NCBI GenBank assembly: GCA_026692885.1
Contig: JAPLNJ010000908.1
Location: 1 to 27,329, forward strand
Source: Planctomycetota bacterium
GTDB lineage: Bacteria > Planctomycetota > Planctomycetia > Pirellulales > Pirellulaceae
Direction: 5' to 3'
Length of the DNA: 27,329 nt
The notes beneath the pieces were generated by a model. It was not told where the DNA came from. It searched no databases and saw only the letters and a list, made by a program, of their open reading frames with translations. Within the stretch, counting starts at the first letter, position 1; every line of letters starts with the position of its first letter. This document shows positions 6,885 to 16,200 of the stretch, piece by piece. Position numbers and translations under genes: made by a program.

Positions 6885-8402
6885 CTAGGCTATTCCTTGA
6901 CAACCGGTAAGTTGTTGCATGACTCCTTCGGCCGAAAGTTCGGCAGCCGGTGTCACGCTGAGGATCCGGCCGTCGCGATACACCGCGATCCGGTGCGAAA
7001 TGTGCAGCACTTCCTCCAGATCGGAGGAGATCACCAGCACCGCCATCCCGGCTTCCACCAGCTGGCCCAGGATTTGGAACATTTCCTCGCGAGCACCGAC
7101 GTCGACGCCGCGGGTGGGTTCATCCAAGATGAGAATCTTGGGCGGATGCTCCATCCAGCGGCCGACCAGCACCTTCTGCTGATTGCCACCCGAGAGACTC
7201 TCGATCCCCTGTTCGGGACTCGCCAGCCGGATGGAGAAACCGTCGATCGCCCGTTCCACAATCTGTTGTCGCCGACTCCAACTCGGCAGGCAGCCGGTGA
7301 TCCAGTCTCGCAGCCAAGGCAGCACCAGGTTAAAGGCCACCGACTGCGTCATCACCAGGCCCTGCTCCTTGCGGTCCTCCGGCACAAGCACCAGGCCCGC
7401 AGCCAGCGCGTCCCGCGGCCCGCGAATCCGCACCGGTCGCTCGTCCACCAGGATTTCGCCTCCGGTCAGCGGATCGATGCCGAACAACGCGCGGGCCAAT
7501 TCGCTGCGGCCCGAGCCCACCAGTCCCGCCAGTCCCAACACTTCGCCGTAACGCAACTGCAAGCTGACGTTGTGGACCTGCGAGTTGCTCAACTGCCGCG
7601 CCTCCAGAGCCACCCGGCCGGCGCGACACACCGGCCGGTGAAAGTGGTCCACGATGTCGCGGCCCACCATCCAGCGGATCAACTCTTGCTGGCTGACGTT
7701 CGTCGCGGCTTGGGTGCCGATCGAGCGTCCATCGCGCAGCACCGTGATCCGATCGGCGAGCCGAACAATCTCTGCCAGACGGTGGGAGATGTAGATGATG
7801 CCGACGCCCTGTTGACGCAGACGCCCTAACGTGACGAACAGGGCCTCCGTTTCGGTTTCGGACAGCGACGAAGTCGGTTCATCCAGCACCAGGATCCTGG
7901 CTTGGCACGAGAGGGCCCGCGCGATTTCGACCAACTGCTGTTGCGCGACGCTCAACTCGGAGACGGCGCTGTCCACCGCTTGGATCTCCTGCAGGCCCAG
8001 GCGACTGACCAACGCCGCGGCCTCGTCGTGCATCTGCCTGCGCCGAAGCCAGCCACCCCGTGTCGGCTCGCGCCCCAGGTAGATGTTCTCCGCGATACTC
8101 AGGTTCGGCGCGAGCGACAGTTCCTGGTGAATGACGCGGATGCCGTAGCGATCCGCATCTTTCACGTTGCGGATCAGTGCCGGCTGGCCGTCGATCCAGA
8201 GAGTGCCGGTTTCCGGGATATGGATCCCGCCGAGCACTTTGATCAGCGTCGACTTGCCGGCGCCGTTTTCCCCCAACAACGCGTGGATCTCGCCACGGCG
8301 CAGTTCGAAGTCCACGTGCTCCAGCGCCGTGACCCCGCCAAAGCGTTTGGTCACGCCGCGGAGTTGTAACAGCGGTGCGTCGGTGCCCGTCGCGGAGACC
8401 AT
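6885..8402 (-). CDS. Sugar ABC transporter ATP-binding protein (RbsA-like, two ATPase domains)
   Basis: The 505-residue product contains two tandem ABC domains, as usual for ribose/galactose/xylose-class importers. The first has Walker A GENGAGKST, signature LSVAQQQ and Walker B ILVLDEPTSSL. The second has a degenerate P-loop (LVGSGRSELARALFG), the signature LSGGNQQK and Walker B ILILDEPTRGVDVGA, so it probably binds nucleotide less actively. I start at the ATG at 8402 (MVSATGTD). The frame is open to 8513, but that extension is encoded by a repeat at 8441-8484, and RbsA-type proteins begin shortly before the LLQLRGVTKRFGGV strand. It lies downstream of the binding-protein gene and upstream of the permease. 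Confidence 0.92.
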   Translation of the reverse strand: MVSATGTDAPLLQLRGVTKRFGGVTALEHVDFELRRGEIHALLGENGAGKSTLIKVLGGIHIPETGTLWIDGQPALIRNVKDADRYGIRVIHQELSLAPNLSIAENIYLGREPTRGGWLRRRQMHDEAAALVSRLGLQEIQAVDSAVSELSVAQQQLVEIARALSCQARILVLDEPTSSLSETETEALFVTLGRLRQQGVGIIYISHRLAEIVRLADRITVLRDGRSIGTQAATNVSQQELIRWMVGRDIVDHFHRPVCRAGRVALEARQLSNSQVHNVSLQLRYGEVLGLAGLVGSGRSELARALFGIDPLTGGEILVDERPVRIRGPRDALAAGLVLVPEDRKEQGLVMTQSVAFNLVLPWLRDWITGCLPSWSRRQQIVERAIDGFSIRLASPEQGIESLSGGNQQKVLVGRWMEHPPKILILDEPTRGVDVGAREEMFQILGQLVEAGMAVLVISSDLEEVLHISHRIAVYRDGRILSVTPAAELSAEGVMQQLTGCQGIA

Positions 8403-8440
8403 GGGTCCAGTTTCTCCATGCAAAACACCGTCGTCCACCT

Positions 8441-8484
8441 CCCCTCGCCCTGGTACTCCAGGGAGACGGGCCGGGAGTGAGGGG
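8441..8484. repeat. Intergenic repeat between binding-protein and ATPase genes, family E
   Basis: The segment has outer CCCCTC/GAGGGG ends and an internal CCTGGTACTCCAGG dyad. One reading frame gives LTPGPSP, a peptide I know from spurious ORFs over a widespread planctomycete repeat. It occupies the 114-bp gap between the lipoprotein stop and the ATPase start, on the transcribed side of the operon. Confidence 0.6.
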
Positions 8485-8516
8485 CACGTTCGGCCCCAGC
8501 CACCTCCAAGCATCGT

Positions 8517-9470
8517 TCACGGCTTGGCAGGCAGAAACGCGTCCGCATTCTCTTTCGTGATCAATTCCACGCGGACCTTGACGTCCTTCTCCACGGGTTG
8601 GCCGGCCAGGTGCTCGTAGGCTTTTTCGGCGGCGATGCGGCCGATCTCGCGCGGAAACTGCGCCGAGGTGGACAGCAGCTTACCGTCCTTGATCGCCCGG
8701 ATCCCGTCCTGCGAACCGTCCACCGTGACCACGGTCACATCCTTGAGCTTGTTGGCCGACTCCAGGGCCGAGATGGCGCCCATCGCGCTGGGATCGTTGA
8801 TCGGGAACACGGCGTTCAGATCGGCGTACCGGCCGAGCAAATCGACCATCACCGGGCGGGCGCCTTCGATCGTCCCCTGACCCTCCTGCACGTCGATGAG
8901 CTCCATGTCGGGATACTTCTGCAGCTCTTCCGTGAAGCCGGTGACGCGGTCGAGGCAGGCTTTGTTCACCGCCAGATGCAGAATCACGATCTTCGCCGGT
9001 CGCCGGGCCTTGGCCAGCGCCTGAGCGGCCAGTCGTCCCGCTTGGACGTTGTCCGAGGCCACCGTGCACACGGCCAAATCCGCATCTTTGGCCGGCGCGT
9101 CAATGACCAGGCACGGGATCCCCTTGTCCTTGGCCTGCAGCAGACTCCCCTTGATGCCTTCCCAGTTCACCGGATTGATGAAGATCACCGCCGCGTCCTG
9201 CAGGACCAGGTCGGAGATATCGTTACGCTGTTTCAGACTGTCGAACTGGGCGTCCAGCGTCACCAACCGATCACCATGTGACACGATCACCTCCTGGAGT
9301 CCCGCGTTCAGATCCACGAAGAACGGGTTATTCATGGTCTGGAATGTGACGCCGAACAGCCGGCCTTTCCCCTGGACCACCGGCTGGCCGCCGGTCCCGC
9401 CGCTCGGTTGACACCCGGCCGCTACGGTCAGCAGCAGAGCCACCGTTAACAACTTGAGTCGCATTGGCAT
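8517..9470 (-). CDS. Sugar ABC transporter substrate-binding lipoprotein (periplasmic-binding protein type 1)
   Basis: The product captures the sugar outside the inner membrane and delivers it to the permease. It starts with a lipoprotein signal (MPMRLKLLTVALLLTV then lipobox VAAGC), followed by a Gly/Ser tether and a RbsB-like fold: GVTFQTMNNPFFVDL opens the first lobe, IFINPVNWEGIKGSL and CLVIDAPAKDADLAV follow, and AVFPINDPSAMGAISAL and VVTVDGSQDGIRAIKDG mark the second. I place the start at 9470 because AGGAG lies eight bases upstream; an earlier in-frame ATG at 9488 lies before that site. It is the first gene of the importer operon. RbsB-like proteins bind pentoses, hexoses or autoinducer-2, and the ligand is not decidable here. 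Confidence 0.9.
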   Translation of the reverse strand: MPMRLKLLTVALLLTVAAGCQPSGGTGGQPVVQGKGRLFGVTFQTMNNPFFVDLNAGLQEVIVSHGDRLVTLDAQFDSLKQRNDISDLVLQDAAVIFINPVNWEGIKGSLLQAKDKGIPCLVIDAPAKDADLAVCTVASDNVQAGRLAAQALAKARRPAKIVILHLAVNKACLDRVTGFTEELQKYPDMELIDVQEGQGTIEGARPVMVDLLGRYADLNAVFPINDPSAMGAISALESANKLKDVTVVTVDGSQDGIRAIKDGKLLSTSAQFPREIGRIAAEKAYEHLAGQPVEKDVKVRVELITKENADAFLPAKP

Positions 9471-9506
9471 GTCGCAGTCTCCTGGCATCGTGTATCCCCC
9501 AGCAAG

Positions 9507-9545
9507 ATCATAACCGTCCGTGGGTCGACTCTGCCATCCGTGGGT
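9507..9545 (-). promoter_or_regulatory. Candidate promoter and direct-repeat operator for the ABC operon
   Basis: On the minus strand a TATGAT box (9507-9512) is preceded by two identical 9-bp copies of ACCCACGGA (plus-strand 9517-9525 and 9537-9545), whose starts are 20 bp apart, two helical turns. The nearer copy ends four bases from the -10, where a regulator would meet RNA polymerase. No clear -35 box is seen, which would fit an activated promoter. The assignment is from motif layout alone. Confidence 0.4.
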
Positions 9546-9588
9546 GCCACAAAAACTCCGACGATCGCAAGATCGGTAGCGAAACCGT

Positions 9589-9723
9589 TCACTTCACCGT
9601 CAGCAGGTACTCGATCAAGTCCGCCGACTCCTGCTTGCTCACCTGTGTCTCCAGCTCCTCCGGCATGAGGGACAGGCCGGTATTGGTATACTGCCCGGGG
9701 GCAGCTTTGTCGTAGAATGGATT
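9589..9723 (-). pseudogene. C-terminal relic of a PVC-type cytochrome/heme-binding protein
   Basis: A frame bounded by stops encodes NPFYDKAAPGQYTNTGLSLM and continues for another 24 residues to end in LIEYLLTVK and TGA. This closely resembles the last segment of planctomycete c-type cytochrome/membrane-bound dehydrogenase proteins, where NTGLSLMPE and ADLIEYL are conserved. The heme motif CxxCH and everything upstream are missing, and no start codon context is present. It is therefore a remnant of a gene mostly lost by deletion or left after rearrangement. A further short string on the same strand (RPRVAVDKSVKSISTNGLKW, stop near 9828-9830) may be the end of another lost gene. No functional gene is seen between 9489 and 9899. 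Confidence 0.6.
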
Positions 9724-9899
9724 TCAATCCGTTCAGTAGACACCGTCCGGTAGGCGGGATTGCTCACGACACGAACGAAACCGTTCTCCGTGAGTGGGTC
9801 GGTAGCCCATGACGCTCGGCTGATACTAGAATTTCCACTTCAGGCCGTTGGTCGAGATGCTCTTGACCGACTTGTCGACGGCCACACGAGGACGACACG

Positions 9900-10841
9900 T
9901 TGAACGACGCCGGACAATGCCTGCTACCCATTCCGCCGCAGTCCGTGTCGCGACACGTGGCCGTCACAGGTTCCAGCGGCCTGCTCGGGTCGGCGCTGCA
10001 CGCGCGGCTGACAGCGGTCGGACAGCGCGTGACACGCATCGTCCGCAGCCGCCCGGGAGCAGGCGATGTGCTCTGGGATCCGACGGCACCGTCATTCGAC
10101 AGCACGAAGCTGGCGGGCGTCGCCGCGTTCGTCCATCTCGCGGGCGAGAACATCGCGACCCGACGCTGGACGCCCAGCGTCAAACGCCGCATTCGAGACA
10201 GCCGCGTGCTGGGCACTCAAATGCTCTGCGAGTTGTTGGCTCGCTGGCCATCGCCGCCGAAGGTGCTGGTCACCGCCTCGGCGATCGGTTTCTATGGAAA
10301 TCGCGGGGACGCATGGCTGGATGAACAGAGTGAACCAGGAGACGGCTTTCTCGCCCAGGTCGCTGGCGAGTGGGAAGCGGCCACACAAGTTGCGCTCGAC
10401 GCGGGGATGCGGGTTGTGTGCCTGCGATTCGGCGTGGTCCTCAGTCCCCGCGGCGGGGCACTCGCGAAGATGCTCCTACCGTTCAAGCTCGGGTTGGGCG
10501 GCCGAGTCGGCAGCGGCCGGCAATGGTGGAGTTGGATTTCCCTGGACGATGCGGTGGGAGCGATCTGCCACGTGATCGATGTCGAGTCCTTGTCCGGACC
10601 GGTCAACGCGGTCGCACCTCATCCAGTGACGAACGCCGAATTCACCCGCGTACTCGGTCGGGTCTTGCACCGTCCGGCGCGCCTGCCGATGCCGGCGGTG
10701 GCGGCTCGGCTGGCCTTGGGCGAGATGGCCGACCATCTGCTGCTGGCGAGCACGCGCGTCGTACCCCGGCGGCTGCTGCAGACGGGCTACGCGTTCCAGC
10801 ACCCGACGCTGGCAGATGCCTTACAACACTGCTTGACGTGA
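9900..10841 (+). CDS. TIGR01777 family NAD-dependent epimerase/dehydratase (YfcH-like)
   Basis: The product is a short-chain dehydrogenase of the extended, sugar-nucleotide epimerase type. The Rossmann nucleotide-binding motif VTGSSGLLGSAL lies near the N-terminus; VHLAGENIATRRWT is the TIGR01777 hallmark, and the SAIGFYGNRGD segment carries the active-site tyrosine. The C-terminal DUF1731-like part (LPMPAVAARLALGEMADHLL, then LLQTGYAFQHPTLADAL) closes the family signature. The length of 313 residues is normal. The start is a TTG with GAGG eight bases upstream; GTG codons at 9945 and 9957 are alternatives that would still keep the Rossmann motif. No substrate is established for the family. 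It converges with the glycosyltransferase gene 73 bp away. Confidence 0.88.
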   Translation: MNDAGQCLLPIPPQSVSRHVAVTGSSGLLGSALHARLTAVGQRVTRIVRSRPGAGDVLWDPTAPSFDSTKLAGVAAFVHLAGENIATRRWTPSVKRRIRDSRVLGTQMLCELLARWPSPPKVLVTASAIGFYGNRGDAWLDEQSEPGDGFLAQVAGEWEAATQVALDAGMRVVCLRFGVVLSPRGGALAKMLLPFKLGLGGRVGSGRQWWSWISLDDAVGAICHVIDVESLSGPVNAVAPHPVTNAEFTRVLGRVLHRPARLPMPAVAARLALGEMADHLLLASTRVVPRRLLQTGYAFQHPTLADALQHCLT

Positions 10842-10914
10842 ATCCGTCGCAGGTGCCCTCTTTCTCGCGGTATCCCGCTTCGACCGCCGTAGGACGGACA
10901 CAGACGCACGCAAC

Positions 10915-12765
10915 TCACGCGGCCGCGGAACGCACCGCGCCGGTCAGCAACTGCCGGAGGGCCTGGCGCGGATCGTGCAGTCGGCCGTAGTCTTCGGAGA
11001 ACTGCCGAGCGGTCTGACGATAGTGCGGATGGTGCTCTGTCATGTCCCGCAGCAGTTCCGGGATCTGCAGCGAATCGGCGGCGATCAGGCCGACGCTGCC
11101 GGCCGGACAACTACGTCCGGGCAGGGCGGTAGCCGACAGCAGACGCAGATTCAGGTCGGTGATCGTGAGGGGGGTGTCCTGATAGGCGTTCTCCCAGCGG
11201 ATGCGGAGTCGGTGGACCTGCGCCCGCAAGTGGAACAAGGCCGGCACCGCGGCGTTCGACTCGCGCTGGCCCACGATCGTGGCGAAACGTCCGAGCGACT
11301 GACCCCGCCGATCCAACTGCTCACCTTCGAGTCGCAGGTAGCTGCCCGCGTTTTGCGGACCAACCCAGCGGAATGAAACCAAGGCCTCGGTCGCCTGATC
11401 CGGCACGCAGATTTCGGTGGTCAGACCGGCCGGCCCGCGGGCGAAGGTCGCCGCATGTCCCTCCGTCGCGACCGTCTCTGTCAGGCCGTAGTGACCCGCT
11501 CGATGTAGATCGCCCCCTGCCACCACGGCCAGCGTGGGCAAGCTCTGGGCCAGTTGATCGAGGTGGCGGTAGATGCTTTCGGCAATCTCCTCGGCGAGCC
11601 AACATCCGGCGGGAACGATCACCGGCACGCCGGAGCAGAGCATTTCCACCAGGATTCCGCTGCACCGGGTGTAATACCGATCGCTATCATAGAGAAACAG
11701 GCCGATATCAGCGGTCCGGACCAGCTCCGCATATTCATCCAGCGGCAGCGGATGCGGGACACGCAGGATCGGTGACGTGCACGACGCTCCTGCCAAGGTG
11801 GCCTCGCCGCCACCGAGAGGCAGGCCGGGAGCGGGGCCGGCGGGTGCCTCAGGCAGGCGGCCATCCGGCCCGGCCTGCACCAGCAGTTGCACGCGTCCTG
11901 GGGCAAAGTAGTCCGGCCACAATTCCCGTACGAGGTGTTCCAGCTGATGCTGGCCTTTCTCTTCGCGCACACCGCCCGCGCACACCGCGCGTAAGGGTCC
12001 TTGCTCCACGCCTCGTTCGGCGGCGGGGCGAAATGACGGATTTACGGGATACGGTAATAGCTCGAACTTGGCGACCCCCAGGCGGTTGTACTGGGCCGCG
12101 ACCTGCGCCGTGGTGGAATAGAACCGGACGCGATAGTCCGGAACCGTACTGATCAATGTCGCAAAATGCTCGCGCATCGCCTCGATCCTGTCGGCCTGCC
12201 GAGCGTACTCAGGATCGCGTCCTTCCAGGAAGGGGAAATGGAATTGCAGGTGCCAGTCCACCTGGCGAGCAGCGGGACACGACTTCAGGAAATGCACCAG
12301 CCCAACCAGATCGAACTCGGATAGCGTGGAAGCAAACACGTGATCGCCAGGTGTCAGTCCGACCTGACGAAACAGGCTCGCGCAGGCTCGGCTAAAGTAG
12401 TTCAGACGCTTTCGTTGCCGCAAGCGATCCCGCCAGTTCAGGAGATTAACCCACAGCCGAGCTGGTCGCAGTCGCGTGCCCCCCGACGAGACTTCCGGCG
12501 TTTGCGGCACGGGAGGAAGAAAGGGATTGAGCGGCGGGTGGCTCGGGTCGATCGTCACCGAGTATTTCAGGTAGCTGCTATAGCGAAACAGAGGAAACAC
12601 CTGCCAGTGCGCCGGCAGCCTGTGCCGTCCGTCAAATCCCCGGTAGGTTGCTAGCACAGGTTCGAAGCCCGCCGCCTCGGCCGCGCGCAGGAGATGGACG
12701 GCGTATTCGAAATGGTGCCCGCCCAAGTCTTTCAAGGAGTGATCGATCAGCACGAACCTGGGCAT
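10915..12765 (-). CDS. Glycosyltransferase-like protein (GT-B type) with an extra C-terminal domain
   Basis: The 616-residue product begins MPRFVLIDHSLKDLGGHHFE, typical of the first strand and donor/acceptor loop of GT-B glycosyltransferases. The second Rossmann half is marked by AVCAGGVREEKGQHQL, then DIGLFLYDSDRYYTRCSGIL and LVEMLCSGVPVIVPAG, the region where family 4 enzymes grip the nucleotide sugar. A Gly/Pro/Ala-rich loop of about 30 residues interrupts it. Residues after about 410 form a further domain of beta-rich appearance (SFRWVGPQNAGSYLRLEG, then VHRLRIRWENA) that I do not recognise; it could bind carbohydrate. I start at 12765, with AGGA eight bases upstream. The longer open frame to 12870 reads into a methyltransferase-like relic. 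Its likely role is cell-surface glycan or lipid glycosylation, by inference. Confidence 0.7.
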   Translation of the reverse strand: MPRFVLIDHSLKDLGGHHFEYAVHLLRAAEAAGFEPVLATYRGFDGRHRLPAHWQVFPLFRYSSYLKYSVTIDPSHPPLNPFLPPVPQTPEVSSGGTRLRPARLWVNLLNWRDRLRQRKRLNYFSRACASLFRQVGLTPGDHVFASTLSEFDLVGLVHFLKSCPAARQVDWHLQFHFPFLEGRDPEYARQADRIEAMREHFATLISTVPDYRVRFYSTTAQVAAQYNRLGVAKFELLPYPVNPSFRPAAERGVEQGPLRAVCAGGVREEKGQHQLEHLVRELWPDYFAPGRVQLLVQAGPDGRLPEAPAGPAPGLPLGGGEATLAGASCTSPILRVPHPLPLDEYAELVRTADIGLFLYDSDRYYTRCSGILVEMLCSGVPVIVPAGCWLAEEIAESIYRHLDQLAQSLPTLAVVAGGDLHRAGHYGLTETVATEGHAATFARGPAGLTTEICVPDQATEALVSFRWVGPQNAGSYLRLEGEQLDRRGQSLGRFATIVGQRESNAAVPALFHLRAQVHRLRIRWENAYQDTPLTITDLNLRLLSATALPGRSCPAGSVGLIAADSLQIPELLRDMTEHHPHYRQTARQFSEDYGRLHDPRQALRQLLTGAVRSAAA

Positions 12766-12953
12766 GGGTAAATCCTGGCACAAGGGCACAGCGAAGCCGT
12801 CAGGCACCTGCCGTGGGGAAGCGAAGCCAGCCTGTCGCAAGAACTTGCCGAGGGCGTAGCGATCATACATCCACCGGCAGTCCTGCTCGGGACGGCCGTC
12901 GATCCGAGAACACTCCCGGCGTCCCTTGGCGACGGGTTGTAACTGTAGTCAGG
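12766..12953 (-). pseudogene. Possible methyltransferase C-terminal relic
   Basis: In the frame that runs into the glycosyltransferase start, the reading after a stop codon gives ...PEQDCRWMYDRYALGKFL and then RQAGFASPRQV. The string WMYDRYSLG..L...GF is familiar to me from the end of SAM-dependent methyltransferases that sit next to glycosyltransferases in surface-polysaccharide clusters. The catalytic Rossmann part is absent. The rest of the gap to 13203 shows no gene on either strand apart from the end of the NB-ARC gene. The identification is by eye and uncertain. Confidence 0.35.
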
Positions 12954-13203
12954 AAAGCCCTCTTTCCGCAAGATCAACCGCGCTGGGGGACTGGTCCGCC
13001 AGGGCGAGGCAAAGTTGGGGTTGACATGGGAAATTGGCACGATGGCGATGGCGAGAGCCTGTTTCGCTTCTTGCCCCGCAGGGGCGCACCTGACAGCGCG
13101 GGACAACGTCCTAATCGTGATCCCAGGTGTTCGCCCCGAGTTGGGGGCGCGTTCTGGCGAACGCAGCTACTCCAGACGGCCCAATTCACCTCCAAAAAAT
13201 CCT

Positions 13204-16200
13204 TCACGGCGTTGCTTTGCGGGCCTCGTGGATTGCTTGGGACAGGGGTTCCAGGAATTGGCGCAGTTCGGCGGGGAGCGAAGCGGGGAGGGGCGGGAGT
13301 TGGCCGGCGGCGAGGTGGCGGAGGAAGGCGACGAAGTCGGGGAAGGGGGCGGGGAACTGATCGAGCGTGGCCAGATTCTCTTCCACGGCGGGAGCGAGTT
13401 CTTGCGGCTGGGCCTGACCGAAGCCGGCTTGGGCGCAGGCGATGGCCAGTTGCTGGAGGGCTTGCTGCATCTGGGCGGGCAGGCCCCCGCCGCCGCCGGC
13501 GCGGCGTTTGAGTTCGGCGCGCAGGTCATCGCGCTGCTTGGCCCACGCGGCGGCGGCGCGGGTGTCGCCGCGGGCCTGGGCGATCTTGGCGAGGACGTCG
13601 TAGGTCATCCAGGCTTCCTTGAGGCCGAGGGATTCGTGGATCTCGCGGGCGGCGTGGGCATGGCGCTCGGCGGCGTCGAGGTCGCCGAGGAGGAGGTGGA
13701 TGATGGCGAGTTGGCCCCAGGAATTGGCTTCCGCGGGTTTGTCGTTGCGGGCTTGTTTGATCCGCAGGCCTTCCTCCACGGAGCGGCGGGCGGCCTCGAA
13801 GTATTGCCGGGCGGCTGGCTCGTCGCCCCGTTGGCAGGCGGCTTCGCCTTCCAGTTGGCAGACGATGCCGATGTTCTGCGCGGCTTGGCCGAGGCCGACC
13901 TGATTCTGCAATTGCTCGGCCAGCTCGCGGGATTTCACATACCAGGCCCGCGCCTCGGCCAGGCGGCTGGCGTTCTGTTCGGCCACGCCGAGGAGATTGT
14001 AGGTCCGCATCATCTCACCGGAATTGCCCGCCTCCTGAAAGCGTTGGAGCGCCTGCTGGTAGAGGCGGGTGGCGAGGTCGAGTTGGTTGCGATTATCGGC
14101 GAGGATGCCCTGATGCTGGAGGGCCAGTCCCACCAGTTCCATGTCCCCAGCCTTGTGGGCGGCGGCAAGGAACTGGTCGTAGCGGGCATCGGCCTCGTCG
14201 TAGCGACCCGCAGCCATGAGGATCTGAGCGCAGCGGCCGTGGGCGGCGGCGACTTCGCGGAGGTTGCCCAACGTTTCGGGAATTCGCTGCGATTTCTCCG
14301 CCACGGCCAGGGCTTCGTCGTGCTGGCCTGCGTTTCTCAGTGCATTGGCCAGATCGCCCATCGTGGCGAAGAGGTTGCCCAGTTCGGTCGTGGCTTTGGC
14401 GTGGTCGGGCGTGGCCAGCAGTTTTTCCCAAGGCCGGCCCCCGGCGCGTTCGACAAGCGCCTCACAAAGGCCAACGGCCTCCCGCAGGAACGGGATGGCT
14501 TCGGCGGCAGCGCCGCAAGCGTTCAGCACCTTGCCCAAGTCGCCCACCGCGAGAGCCAACTGAAATGCGGGATCGAACTCGGTGGTGTGGCGGAGGCGCT
14601 CGACGAGGGCCTGGAGCTTGGCCACCGCGCCTCGCGGATCGCCCTGGGTGAAGAGCGTCCAGGCGTGCTGCCGCTCGTAGGCGGCGGCTTCTTTCGTGAA
14701 GCCCGCTTGGGTCACCGCGTCCCGGAGCCACTGCACCCAGGCGTCGCGCTGGCGGAGGCGGCCGGACATTTCCAGATACTCGCGGAACGTGTGCCCCAGC
14801 GCCGCCGCGGCTTGGTACTGCTGGTCGGCCACGGCCCAGCGGACGGCGGTGCGGTAGTTGGCCTCCTCGCGGTCCAGAATCTCCAGGGCTGCACGCGGCT
14901 GCGAGCCTCGCAGCATCTTCTCCAGCATCAAGTAGACGGTAGCGTAGACGTCAATGAAACGCTCCCGCGTCTGGGGCTGTTCCGCCAGCCGGCTGTCGGC
15001 CGAGGCGATGGCCAGCGTGGGGTGGAAACGCAGGAAGGGGCGGTCGCCGATCTGGATCTCGTCCTCCGTCCGCAGCAGGGCGATCCCTTGCAGCTCGGTG
15101 CGGATGGAGTCCCAGGAAGAAGATGACTCGCGCAGAGGCGCAGAGACGCTGAGGAGGAGGTGTTCAAACACGCCGCCGCTGAACAGGCCGAGCCAGGGGA
15201 GCGCGGCGCGGGCCGCCGGGCTGAGGTGGCGGCGGGAGAACTCGAGCGAGGCGAGCAGCGATCGGTTGCGGCCCTCATCCGCCGTCTGCTGGAATTTTTC
15301 CAGCAGCTTGCCGAAGTCCGTTCGTATCGCCTCCGGCGTGAGGGTGCGCAGGTGCGGGCCAACCAGCTCCAGCGAGAGCGGATGATCGGCCAGATCGCGC
15401 AGCAACGGATCGAGTTTTTCCTTGGTCAACCGGGGATCGCCGAGCGACAGGCCATCGCGTTCCAGGATGCGATGCAGCAGCCACAGGCTGTCGGGCCGGG
15501 CCAGGCCGCGCAGTTCCATCCGCAGCGCGCCCGGCAGGCCGGTCTCGCCGGGGCGGCAGGTGACCAGCAGACAGCCTCGCCCCGGGCCGGCGGTCAGGTC
15601 GTGAAACAAATCGGCCAGTCGGCGGCGCTCCTCATCGGTGTACGGGCTGGCGTGTTCCAAAGTACGACGGCCCTCCGAGGCCGTCGAATCAGGTTCGGTG
15701 CCATCTTCCGACGGCCTCGGAGGGCCGTCGTACACATGGAACTGCGGCAAAGCGCTTTCGAAATTGTCCCAGACCAGCAGCACGTCGCGTTGCTGGAAGA
15801 ACTCGATGGCCCGGCGGCGCTGCTCGGCGGCGGGACGCTGGTGGAATTTCGGCCCCTCGCAGTATTCGCCCAGCACGACGATCACGCGCTCGGCGCTGGC
15901 GAACCGCTCGAAGCTGATAAAGCACGCGCCGTCGCGGAACAAGCCGCTGCGCGTCCACCAGTCCGCGGCCTCGGTGGCCAGCGTGGTCTTGCCCATGCCA
16001 CCCATCGCATGGAGCACGATGCCCCGATACCGGCGAAACAGCCGTTCCAGCTCGTACAGCTCCCTGGCCCGGCCCTGGAAGCCATATTGCGGCCCGCGCG
16101 GAAAGCCGCCCGGCTGGCCGCGCTCCGGCGGCGGCCGAAACCCGCGCCGGCGGCGGGCGTCCTCGGCATCCAGCGCACGCACGAAAGAGGCCATCCGCGC

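Noticed and set aside
8403..8513. N-terminal extension of the ABC ATPase
   Set aside because: It reads through the family E repeat, and RbsA-type proteins start near the LLQLRGVTK strand.
13015..15126. A 703-residue plus-strand ORF opposite the NB-ARC gene
   Set aside because: It mirrors the TPR-coding region in a GC-rich gene, has low-complexity Gly/Ala/Arg composition, and no domain; the minus-strand frame has clear motifs throughout.
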